A stretch of 64,000 nucleotides of DNA from Myxococcales bacterium (GTDB lineage Bacteria > Myxococcota_A > Polyangia > Polyangiales > Ga0077539). The stretch lies in contig JAAFIF010000006.1 in the NCBI GenBank assembly GCA_013298625.1, positions 62,001 through 126,000 of the forward strand, given 5' to 3'. The notes under the pieces are model-generated. The model was not told where the DNA came from, searched no databases, and was given only the letters and a program-made list of their open reading frames with translations. Below are positions 56,459-64,000 of the stretch, one piece after another; positions within the stretch are counted from its first letter, which is position 1, and each line of letters opens with the position of its first letter. The position numbers and the translations under genes are program-made.

Positions 56459-57352
56459 GTGTCCCTGTCGCAACGATGGATCGCGGTCTTGGTGGGGGCG
56501 CTCTCGGTGACGTCGTGCGTCGCGTCGCGGACGCAAATCGTGGTCGTCGTGGACACGGACTACGCCATCCCTGCAGAGGCGGGCTCGCTGCGGATCACCG
56601 TCGACGACCCGGCCGGCGGCGAGCAGACGGTGCGCGCGATCACGCTGTCGGGCTCTTCGAGCAGCGGCTGCATGGACGCGCCAAACGGCGCGCGGTTCTG
56701 CATTCCTCTCTCGTTTTTGATGGTCCCCATGCAGCCGAGGGACACGACCAAGCCCGTCCAAGTGATGGTCGAGGCGGTGGTCGGCTCCGATGGGATGAGC
56801 GGTCGCGCGCTGGTGAGCCGCACCGCTCGGATGCCGTTCGCGTACGGGCAAACGCTGCGCTTGCCGATGTTTCTCGCGCGCGCTTGCGAGTCGGTGCAGT
56901 GCGGCGCGGGGCTCACGTGCTCCGAGGGGGGGCAGTGCATTCCCATTGATCAACCGCCGGGATTGAGCTTGATCGATCCGACGACCGGGCTTCGCTTGGA
57001 CACCGGCGTCGTCGATGCGCAGTCGGGCAGCGACGCGACTGCGCTCGAGGACAGCACGCTGCCGAGCCGCGACTCCGCCCCGCTTCGGGACGCGATGTCC
57101 TTGCGCGACGTGATGGGCGGCATGCCGGACGTGGGACGGATGCCCGATGTGATGGGCGGAATGCCGGACGTCGGACACATGCCCGACGTGATGGGCGGGA
57201 TGCCCGATGTCGGCGGGATGCCCGACGTGATGGGCGGGATGCCGGATAGCGGCCGCGTGATGGACGGCGGCGCCGGCGACCGAGACAGCGGCGGCGGTGG
57301 CCGCCCGGACGCAGACGACAGTGATTCGCGCATGGGCGGACGCCCCGGCTGA
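56459..57352 (+). CDS. Lipoprotein with Met-Pro-Asp-Val repeat tail
   Basis: 297 residues from a GTG at 56459; the signal 'IAVLVGALSVTSCVAS' ends in a lipobox-like TSC. The N-terminal module ('RTQIVVVVDTDYAIPAEAG', then 'QTVRAITLSG') and the Cys motif 'CESVQCGAGLTCSEGGQC' match the layout in the FG-GAP lipoprotein at 1027, so the two share a building block. After an Asp/Ser linker, three 13-residue repeats MGGMPDVGxMPDV plus a partial fourth occupy 57113-57253, followed by a Gly/Asp-rich end. The tail is probably extended. Function unknown; a surface or stalk-like role is inferred. Confidence 0.7.
   Translation: MSLSQRWIAVLVGALSVTSCVASRTQIVVVVDTDYAIPAEAGSLRITVDDPAGGEQTVRAITLSGSSSSGCMDAPNGARFCIPLSFLMVPMQPRDTTKPVQVMVEAVVGSDGMSGRALVSRTARMPFAYGQTLRLPMFLARACESVQCGAGLTCSEGGQCIPIDQPPGLSLIDPTTGLRLDTGVVDAQSGSDATALEDSTLPSRDSAPLRDAMSLRDVMGGMPDVGRMPDVMGGMPDVGHMPDVMGGMPDVGGMPDVMGGMPDSGRVMDGGAGDRDSGGGGRPDADDSDSRMGGRPG
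57113..57253 (+). repeat. Tandem 39-bp coding repeats
   Basis: Units lie at 57113-57151, 57152-57190, 57191-57229, and a partial fourth of 24 bases to 57253. Each encodes MGGMPDVGxMPDV with x being Arg, His or Gly. Units differ by synonymous third-position changes, so they are not a fresh duplication. The length is a multiple of three, so copy-number change would keep the frame and could vary the length of the surface tail. Confidence 0.85.
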
Positions 57353-57373
57353 CGCGCGGTCTGCCCGCAGGAG

Positions 57374-58501
57374 TTACAGGCGGGTCAGCGTGGCGCCGTT
57401 GAGCGCTGCTGCGCGCCCGGAGCACGTGTCTGTGACCAGCGTCCATCGCGCGGAGCCGCAGCCGGGCGTGTACGTGATGGTGTACTCGCCGCGATCGGAC
57501 ATCGCGCAGCCCGAGACCATGCTCGGGTCGTTGGTGAGCACGATGCGGGGCGGCGTCTCGCTCTGGTTTCCGAGGGCGATGCGCGGACCCGAGGTGAGCT
57601 GCATCAGGCTGAGCGCGGCCTCCCAAGTCCCATCGGCGATGAAGCGAAACCAGAGCGACCCGCCAGGGACCATCGTCGACCAATCGCCGATCATTCGACA
57701 TGCGCCCGCGTCGCCCACGGTCGCGTCGGACGGCCCCGCATCAGCGGCGCCTCCGTCCGCGACGATCCGGCGAAACGTCGCGCCGCTGAGCACGGCCGCG
57801 CGCGACGCGCACGTGTCGCTGACGACCATCCAGGTCATCGTCCCGCAGGTCGCGTCGTAGGTCAGTCGGTACTCTCCGCGGTCTCCCATCATGCAGCCGC
57901 TGAGCCCGGGCTCGTTGGTCAGGACCAGCGTGCCCGTGGCGGTCGAGTAGTTGCCGAGCGCGATCGCCGAGGCGCCGTCGAGCGACGTGCCGGCGGGGGC
58001 GCCGAGCCAGGTTCCGTCGCTGCGAAAGCGAAACTGCACCATGCCTGCCATCGAGACTGTGCCCGCCCAGTCGCCAGCGATCGCGCACGGCGCGCTGCTG
58101 TCGGCGAGGGCGTCCCGCGCCGCGTCGGACACTGTAGCCCCATCGAGCGTGCTCGCGTCGCTTGCGGCATCGCGGCTCGAGGTCACGTCGGTCGAGCTCG
58201 ACCCATCCGGGCTCGCCGCCACATCCGTTGCAGGCGCGTCGAGCGAGACGTCAGGCGTGGGTGTGTCGAGCGCGACGTCCGACGCGGGAGCGTCGAGCGC
58301 GGGGCGATCTTCGAGCGCGCTCTGGTCTGCGGCGACGTCGTCGCGTCGCGTCGCGTCGGTGAGCGTCGAGTCTGCGGAGCTGTCTGCGACCGCTGCGTCT
58401 CCAGCGTCGCTGCTCGGCGTCGGCGAGCCGCAGGCGATCGAAGTGGCGACGGCGAGCGCGAGCAGCGCTCGCCGCAAGCGAAGGAGCGACGTTGAATTCA
58501 T
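57374..58501 (-). CDS. Lipoprotein with two internal homologous domains
   Basis: 375 residues from the ATG at 58501. The signal 'LLALAVATSIACGSP' has an IAC site for lipidation. A linker of about 120 residues is built of Asp/Ala/Ser/Leu with recurring 'DAPASDVALDTPTPDVSLD'-type units. Two copies of a domain of about 100 residues follow: each has 'FRFRSDGTW' or 'FRFIADGTW', 'GDRGEYRLTYD' or 'SDRGEYTITYT', and a Cys pair, ending 'LSGATFRRI' or 'LNGATLTRL'. This lipocalin-like beta layout (start Gly-Trp/Asp-Trp, strand 'GEYxxTY') suggests ligand binding. Function unknown. Confidence 0.7.
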   Translation of the reverse strand: MNSTSLLRLRRALLALAVATSIACGSPTPSSDAGDAAVADSSADSTLTDATRRDDVAADQSALEDRPALDAPASDVALDTPTPDVSLDAPATDVAASPDGSSSTDVTSSRDAASDASTLDGATVSDAARDALADSSAPCAIAGDWAGTVSMAGMVQFRFRSDGTWLGAPAGTSLDGASAIALGNYSTATGTLVLTNEPGLSGCMMGDRGEYRLTYDATCGTMTWMVVSDTCASRAAVLSGATFRRIVADGGAADAGPSDATVGDAGACRMIGDWSTMVPGGSLWFRFIADGTWEAALSLMQLTSGPRIALGNQSETPPRIVLTNDPSMVSGCAMSDRGEYTITYTPGCGSARWTLVTDTCSGRAAALNGATLTRL

Positions 58502-59557
<1,056 letters not shown>

Positions 59558-59560
59558 GCG

Positions 59561-60760
59561 CTACTTGAGCGCGCCGACCGCGGTGGCGATGCGGCTCAGC
59601 GCGTCTTCGATCTGCCCGAGCGAGACCGCGTAGCTCAGGCGCAAGTGGCCCGGCGCGCCGAAGGCTCCCCCTGGGACGACCGCCACGCGCGCCGCGTCGA
59701 GCAGCCATCGCGCCACGTCGTCGTCGGACTCGAGCGTGCGCTCGCCCGTGCTCTTTCCGAGCCACGCGCTCACGTCGCAAAACGCGTAGAACGCCCCTTC
59801 GGGCATCGCGCATCGCACGCCGGGCAGCGCGCGGAGCCCGTGCACGAGCTTGTTGCGTCGCTCGCTGAAGATCGTGCGCATGTGCGCCAGCTCGTTGGCC
59901 GGCGCGGTCACCGCTTCGAGCGCGGCGTACTGCGCGGGCGTGGTCGCGCTCGAGGTGCCCTGGCCCTGAATCGTGTCCATCGCCTTCGAGAGCGCGACCG
60001 GCGCGATCGACCAGCCGATGCGCCATCCCGTCATCGCGTAGGTCTTGGAAACGCCGTCGATGATCACCGCGCGGTCTTTGAGGTCCGGCGCCACCTGCAG
60101 GATCGAGCGCTGCTCGAAGCCGTCGTACACGAGCTTCGAGTAGATCTCGTCGCACACGATCCAACAGTCGAACTTGCGCAGGACCTCGGCGAACTCGGCG
60201 AGCTCTTTCGCAGTGTACGCAGCGCCCGTGGGGTTCGACGGGGTGCACAGGACGACGGCCTTGGTGCGCGACGACATCGCCTCGCGCAGCTGCTCGGCGG
60301 TGATCTTCCACCCTGCTTCGAGCGTGCTCGGGATGTGCACGGGCGTCGCGCCGGCGATGCGCACCTGCTCGGGGTAGCTGACCCAATAGGGCGCGGGGAT
60401 CACGACTTCGTCGCCTGGCTCGAGCGCCGCGAGCGCGAAGTTGAAGAGGGCGCTCTTCGCTCCGACGCTCACGACAACGTTCTCGGCCGCGGTGGGGACG
60501 CCGCGCTCTTGCTCGTTGTGCCGCGCGATCGCCTTGCGCAGCTCGGGGATGCCCGACACGGCCGTGTAGCGGGTCTTTCCCTGGTCGATGGCGCTCTTGG
60601 CGGCTTCGCGGATGTTCGACGGAGTGTCGAAGTCCGGCTCGCCTGCGCCGAAGGAGATCACGTCGACGCCCTGGGCGCGCAGCGCCTGGGCGCGGGCGTT
60701 GATGGCGAGGGTGGCCGAGGGGACGACGGCGTCGAGGCGCTTCGCTAGCGTGAGGGGCAT
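59561..60760 (-). CDS. Aspartate aminotransferase (class I/II, PLP)
   Basis: 399 residues. It belongs to the Igamma/AT-I group that transfers the amino group between aspartate and 2-oxoglutarate; some relatives also act on prephenate or aromatic acids. Visible features: 'VISFGAGEPDFDTP' near the start, 'PAPYWVSYPEQVRIAG', the cofactor-binding 'VVLCTPSNPTGAAY' and 'VCDEIYSKLVYD', the PLP lysine in 'IDGVSKTYAMTGWRIGW', and the substrate-binding Arg near 'PGHLRLSYA'. All catalytic residues are present. Substrate preference cannot be told from sequence alone. Confidence 0.93.
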   Translation of the reverse strand: MPLTLAKRLDAVVPSATLAINARAQALRAQGVDVISFGAGEPDFDTPSNIREAAKSAIDQGKTRYTAVSGIPELRKAIARHNEQERGVPTAAENVVVSVGAKSALFNFALAALEPGDEVVIPAPYWVSYPEQVRIAGATPVHIPSTLEAGWKITAEQLREAMSSRTKAVVLCTPSNPTGAAYTAKELAEFAEVLRKFDCWIVCDEIYSKLVYDGFEQRSILQVAPDLKDRAVIIDGVSKTYAMTGWRIGWSIAPVALSKAMDTIQGQGTSSATTPAQYAALEAVTAPANELAHMRTIFSERRNKLVHGLRALPGVRCAMPEGAFYAFCDVSAWLGKSTGERTLESDDDVARWLLDAARVAVVPGGAFGAPGHLRLSYAVSLGQIEDALSRIATAVGALK

Positions 60761-60828
60761 CGGTGACTACGCTCGTGGAGGGAGTGTTTCGATTGACGAG
60801 TTGAATAGATGTGCGGACGGTGTATCGC

Positions 60829-61269
60829 TCAGCGCGCGGCGCTCTTCTTCACGGTGAGCACCGAGCAGGGCGCGAGGCGCACGATGGTCTCTGCGACCGA
60901 GCCGAGCACGAGGCGACCGAGGCCGGTGCGGCCGTGGGTGCCGACCACGATGAGGTCGCAGCGGTGCGCGATCGCTTCGTCGACCACGCGCTGCGCGGGG
61001 GCGCCGCGAACAACGTGGCAGTGGAGCTTGACCGTCGCGGGCAGCTCGCTCTTCGGGCGGATCTTTTCGACCTCGGCGAGCATCCCGTCGGCGACCTTTT
61101 CGCTCTCGGACATCGCGTCGAGCGCGGGGCCGTCGGCGACGTCGAGCACGTGCAGCAAGACCAGCTCGGACGGCGCGCGCAGCACGGCGATGTCGAGCGC
61201 TTCGGCCAGCGCGGCGCGGGAGCAATCACTGAAATCCGTGGCGACCAGCAGCGTGTAGGGTTGGGGCAT
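60829..61269 (-). CDS. Universal stress protein (UspA family)
   Basis: 146 residues, single domain. It opens 'YTLLVATDFSDCSRAALAEA' and has the ATP-binding motif 'VVGTHGRTGLGRLVLGSVAE' (G-2x-G-9x-G-S/T pattern), so it should bind ATP. USP proteins accumulate under stress and growth arrest. It is co-directional with the aminotransferase, 68 bases upstream of it. Confidence 0.93.
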   Translation of the reverse strand: MPQPYTLLVATDFSDCSRAALAEALDIAVLRAPSELVLLHVLDVADGPALDAMSESEKVADGMLAEVEKIRPKSELPATVKLHCHVVRGAPAQRVVDEAIAHRCDLIVVGTHGRTGLGRLVLGSVAETIVRLAPCSVLTVKKSAAR

Positions 61270-61356
61270 GGCGTGCGGCCGTCGGCCGAGGGCGACGACG
61301 GGCGGACAGTACCACCAATGCTGTCAGCGAACGGGTCTCTGCTACGCTGCGCGGCG

Positions 61357-61755
61357 ATGAGCTCGACCCCTCGATTGGATGCCATGGGCATCGTGGTGAG
61401 CGACCTTTGCGCTTCGCTGCGGTTCTACCGGATGCTCGGCTTGGAGCTGCCCGAAGACCCCGGAGACGAGCAGCACGTCGAGGCGACCACGCCGGGCGGG
61501 CTGCGGGTGATGTTCGACACGATCGCCGTGGTGCGGTCGTTTATGCCCGAGTGGGAGCCGGCATCGGGAGGGCACCGCATGGGGCTAGCGTTTCACTGCG
61601 GAGACGCGGCGGGCGTGGACGCGACGTATGCGCGGCTGACGGCGGCGGGCTACCCAGGGGCGAAGGCGCCGTGGGATGCGTTTTGGGGGCAGCGCTACGC
61701 GCAAGTGCGCGACCCCGACGGAAACCCCGTTGATTTGTTCGCCCCCCTGGGCTGA
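61357..61755 (+). CDS. VOC/glyoxalase superfamily protein
   Basis: 132 residues. Beta-alpha-beta-beta-beta repeats: 'AMGIVVSDLCASLRFYRMLG' at the start and 'YAQVRDPDGNPVDLFAPLG' at the end. At the four usual metal positions, the first His is replaced ('AMGIVV'), one His is kept in 'HRMGLAFHCGD', and the last Glu is replaced by Asp ('VDLF'). The protein may therefore not bind metal like glyoxalase I and could act as a binding or resistance protein. Start ATG 61357; divergent from the USP gene by 87 bases. Confidence 0.83.
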   Translation: MSSTPRLDAMGIVVSDLCASLRFYRMLGLELPEDPGDEQHVEATTPGGLRVMFDTIAVVRSFMPEWEPASGGHRMGLAFHCGDAAGVDATYARLTAAGYPGAKAPWDAFWGQRYAQVRDPDGNPVDLFAPLG

Positions 61756-61776
61756 CGCTTCGGCGGTGGCCGACGG

Positions 61777-61971
61777 TCAGGTGACCTTGTCGTTGGTGTC
61801 GCTCGGGACGCGAGGGCGGTCTTTGCCCTCTTCGTCCTCGTCTTTGAGGCCGCGCTTGAAGTTGCGAATTCCCTGGCCGAGCCCGGTCATGAGCTGCGGG
61901 ATCTTGTTCGCACCGAACAAGAGCACGACGATCACGAGCACGACGATCATCTCTGTGGGGCCGAAGGTCAT
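61777..61971 (-). CDS. tatA: Sec-independent protein translocase TatA
   Basis: 64 residues. '[20 protein letters not shown]' is the single N-terminal transmembrane helix with the conserved Phe-Gly at its end. It is followed by the amphipathic helix '[20 protein letters not shown]' and an acidic tail. TatA forms the pore for folded proteins with twin-arginine signals, such as the DUF1501 and DUF1552 proteins in this window. tatB and tatC are not adjacent. An alternative TatE-like reading is possible from sequence alone. It converges with the VOC gene 21 bases away. Confidence 0.94.
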   Translation of the reverse strand: MTFGPTEMIVVLVIVVLLFGANKIPQLMTGLGQGIRNFKRGLKDEDEEGKDRPRVPSDTNDKVT

Positions 61972-62313
61972 GGCGGTAAACAGAGGCTTAGCACCGGAAC
62001 AGCCCGCCCGGCAACGATCGCCCGGTGTGAGCGTTGTGTGATCTCTTCGTCGCTGGGTTTGTGAGAGGAACTTCTCTGCCGCTCGCGCGTCACAGGCCAA
62101 TGTGCGCCGCGCTGTCACGGTCTCAGTTGTCAGTGCGACAAGGAGCCACCCCTCTGTGGCTCGTGGCGCGAGGATGAAAGTTTGTTCGTCCGGGCGCGTT
62201 CGCCTCGCGTCGGACTACACTCGGCCCGAGCACCGGGTCGGCCGAGGAAGCAGCAGAGCCCCGAGCGCGTTCTCTGCCTCAGTGACGCCGCCGGTGAATC
62301 GAGCGAAGAAGAG
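61972..62313. other. Divergent intergenic region
   Basis: 342 bases between tatA and the coiled-coil membrane protein. A perfect stem-loop GAGCCAC/GTGGCTC with a 6-nt loop lies at 62143-62162. No gene, T-run or recognised operator was found. The promoter of both flanking genes must lie here by position. GAAGAAGAG immediately before 62314 is the ribosome-binding region of the right-hand gene. Confidence 0.45.
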
Positions 62314-64000
62314 ATGACCGAAGCCGCAACGACTGGTCCAGAGCCCCCTCTCGGTCCTCCTCCCGACGCTCCGGCGGCGCGCGCCGCGATCGAGCGTATG
62401 CGTGGGCGAGTGCGCTTCGTGCGCGCGGTGACCTACGCGCTGCAGGCGTCGATGGTGGGGGCGGCGTTCGCCGTCGTCGCGATGGTGCTCGTGAAGGTGG
62501 GGCGCGTGAGCGACCGCGCGGGGCGGTGGATGCTGCTCGCGTCGCTGCTGTTTCCGCTCGTCGGCGCGCTGGTGGGCGCGCTGCGATCGGTCTCGACCCT
62601 GTGGGCAGCGCAGCTGCTCGACGGCGCTTTTTCGCTGAAGGATCGCCTGTCCAACGCCGTTGAGTTCGCCGCGGCCAAGCCCGACGAGCGCACGCGGTTC
62701 ATGGACGCGGCCATCGAAGACGCTGACGAGAAGGCGCGCAGCACCGCGCTCGACCCGAAGAAGGCGATGGCCTTCGCGTGGCCCGCTGAGGCGGGGTACG
62801 CCCTCGCGTTGCTCGCGGTGCTCGGCGTCGTCGGCGCTGTGGAGCTCCGCACGCGTGTGCTTTTGCCCGCGCCGGTCGCGCAAGGCCCGCGGGACCCGCT
62901 CGAGCTCGCGGACGACGACGTGGACGCGTTTCGTCAGTTCGCGCAGCAAGCGCAGGACAACGCGCAGACGCCCGAAGCGCGGCAGGCAGCCGAGCGCTTT
63001 CGGCAGTTCGTCGATCAGATCGCGGACCGCCGGCTCGACCGCGAAGAGGCGTTTCGTCGCTTGCAGCAGCTGCAGCAAGAGATGGAGGCGGGCCGCGAGA
63101 GCGACCGCGAGTCGCTGCGCGAGGCGCTGCGCGAGCTCGGCCGCGACATGCAGAACGAAGAGACCACGCGCGAGCTGTCGCGGGCCCTTCAAAACGCCGA
63201 CGCCCAGCGCGCGGCGCAAGAGATGAACAACCTCGCGCGGCAGATGCGCGAGAACCGCATGACGCAGCAGCAGCGCCAGAGCCTGCAAAACGCCGTGCGA
63301 AACTCGCAAGAGCGACGCGAGCGCGAGCAGCAGCAGCTGCAGCAGCAGCTCCAGCAGATGCGGCAAGAGATCGAGCGGATGCTGCGCCAGCAGCGCGAGC
63401 GCAACCTGACGCAGAACGAGCAGCGGATGCTGCGCCAGCGGCAGCGCGACCTCGAGCGGCTCGAGCGTCAGCAGCAACAACAGCAGCAGCGGCGAAGGCA
63501 GCTCGAGCGGCTCGACCGCGCGATGTCCCGCGCGATGCAGGACCTCATGCGAGACATGCAGCGCGCCGCGCAGAACATGGAAGAGGGCGCGCAGGACCTC
63601 AACCGCATGCAGCAGCAGCAGCTGACCGAGCAGCAAGTGGCCGAGATGCGCCAGCAGCTCGAAGAGCTTCGTCAGCGCATGCGCCAGCAGAACGGGCAGG
63701 GCGGGCAGCAGCAGCGCCAGCGCTTGCAGCGGTTCGCGCAGCGCGCCCGCGGCGGAACGCAACCGGGCGGAATGCAGCCCGGCCAGGGTCAAGGCCAGGG
63801 TCAAGGCCAGGGACAGGGCCAAGGCCAAGGTCAAGGACGGCCGGGATTGCTGCGCTTGCAGCGCGGCGGCACGGGCGGTCAGGGCCAAGGTCAGGGTCAA
63901 GGTCAGGGCCAGGGCCAGGGCCAAGGGCAGGGCGGGCAGGGCACGGACCCGGGCGGCCAGGGCTATGGCACCGAGCACGACGACAACCACCGCGGCGCGG
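62314..64000 (+). CDS. Membrane protein with long coiled coil and Gly-Gln repeats (partial)
   Basis: 562 residues to the right window edge, where the frame is still open. Two membrane helices lie at about 38-60 and 68-90, and a third at about 147-167. From about 200 to 480 the chain is almost wholly charged and Gln-rich (heptad runs such as 'QQLQQQLQQMRQEIERMLRQ'), predicting a long coiled coil. Then come Gly-Gln repeats (63781-63837 and 63877-63930) separated by 'GRPGLLRLQRGGTGG', likely disordered. The layout recalls DUF4175-type bacterial membrane proteins, but this is a tentative match. The C-terminal end and operon partners are outside the window. Confidence 0.65.
   Translation, partial: MTEAATTGPEPPLGPPPDAPAARAAIERMRGRVRFVRAVTYALQASMVGAAFAVVAMVLVKVGRVSDRAGRWMLLASLLFPLVGALVGALRSVSTLWAAQLLDGAFSLKDRLSNAVEFAAAKPDERTRFMDAAIEDADEKARSTALDPKKAMAFAWPAEAGYALALLAVLGVVGAVELRTRVLLPAPVAQGPRDPLELADDDVDAFRQFAQQAQDNAQTPEARQAAERFRQFVDQIADRRLDREEAFRRLQQLQQEMEAGRESDRESLREALRELGRDMQNEETTRELSRALQNADAQRAAQEMNNLARQMRENRMTQQQRQSLQNAVRNSQERREREQQQLQQQLQQMRQEIERMLRQQRERNLTQNEQRMLRQRQRDLERLERQQQQQQQRRRQLERLDRAMSRAMQDLMRDMQRAAQNMEEGAQDLNRMQQQQLTEQQVAEMRQQLEELRQRMRQQNGQGGQQQRQRLQRFAQRARGGTQPGGMQPGQGQGQGQGQGQGQGQGQGRPGLLRLQRGGTGGQGQGQGQGQGQGQGQGQGGQGTDPGGQGYGTEHDDNHRGA
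63781..63930 (+). repeat. Gly-Gln hexanucleotide repeat tracts in coding sequence
   Basis: GGNCAR-type six-base units encoding Gly-Gln run about 63781-63837 and again about 63877-63930, within the open frame begun at 62314. Units vary at third positions. Such tracts can slip in copy number but keep the frame, since each unit is two codons. Confidence 0.8.

Noticed and set aside
61777..62118. Longer start for tatA
   Set aside because: Upstream codons add 49 polar residues before the typical TatA start; the ATG at 61971 gives the standard 64-residue protein.

Overview
The window is GC-rich, densely packed DNA (codon third positions mostly G or C) carrying about 52 protein genes. I found no tRNA or rRNA genes, CRISPR arrays or insertion sequences. 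Several traits point to a myxobacterium, probably Polyangiales/Sandaracinus-like; this is inference. They are an alternative complex III (ACIII) operon followed by a caa3-type oxidase, many lipoproteins with Asp/Ala/Ser-rich linkers, an FG-GAP propeller lipoprotein, a protein with a MYXO-CTERM-like tail, and DUF1501/DUF1552/DUF1592 secreted cytochrome systems.

Layout. 0-6.3 kb: the end of heme A synthase, a hairpin-rich intergenic stretch, an FG-GAP lipoprotein, a rhodanese lipoprotein whose frame is crossed by a single TGA (candidate selenoprotein), and two unknown genes. 6.5-12 kb: a four-gene operon of exported cytochrome/DUF1501 proteins. 12-20 kb: a Clp-like double AAA+ ATPase with a release-factor-like tail, a membrane protein, recA, and a GAF-GGDEF diguanylate cyclase. 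20-28.9 kb: a PEGA-like protein and lipoprotein pair, tyrosine phenol-lyase, the iron-sulfur repair protein Ric, a cyclopropane-fatty-acid-synthase-type methyltransferase, then about 1.9 kb of largely non-coding or decayed DNA.

29.0-42.5 kb is a co-directional respiratory block: ActA-ActF, a small accessory membrane protein, a SCO copper chaperone, and cytochrome oxidase subunits II (fused to cytochrome c), I, III and IV. ACIII oxidises quinol and passes electrons through its hemes to the caa3 oxidase. SCO loads CuA, and the heme A synthase at the left edge makes the oxidase cofactor.

42.5-64 kb holds mostly exported or lipid-anchored proteins (PI-PLC-like, beta-helix, DUF1592 cytochrome with DUF1552 partner, esterase, thioredoxin-like, repeat lipoproteins) among housekeeping genes (gpmI, aspartate aminotransferase, dienelactone hydrolase, aquaporin, universal stress protein, VOC protein, tatA). 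A coiled-coil membrane protein with Gly-Gln repeats runs off the right edge.

The most interesting observations are: (1) the rhodanese with an in-frame TGA exactly where relatives carry Cys, giving a would-be UxxC motif, followed by a foldable SECIS-like hairpin; (2) a Clp ATPase fused to a release-factor-like domain; (3) a glycogen-binding (CBM48) module inserted inside the DUF1587 region of a cytochrome; (4) a roughly 23-residue insertion inside the CuA ligand loop of oxidase subunit II.
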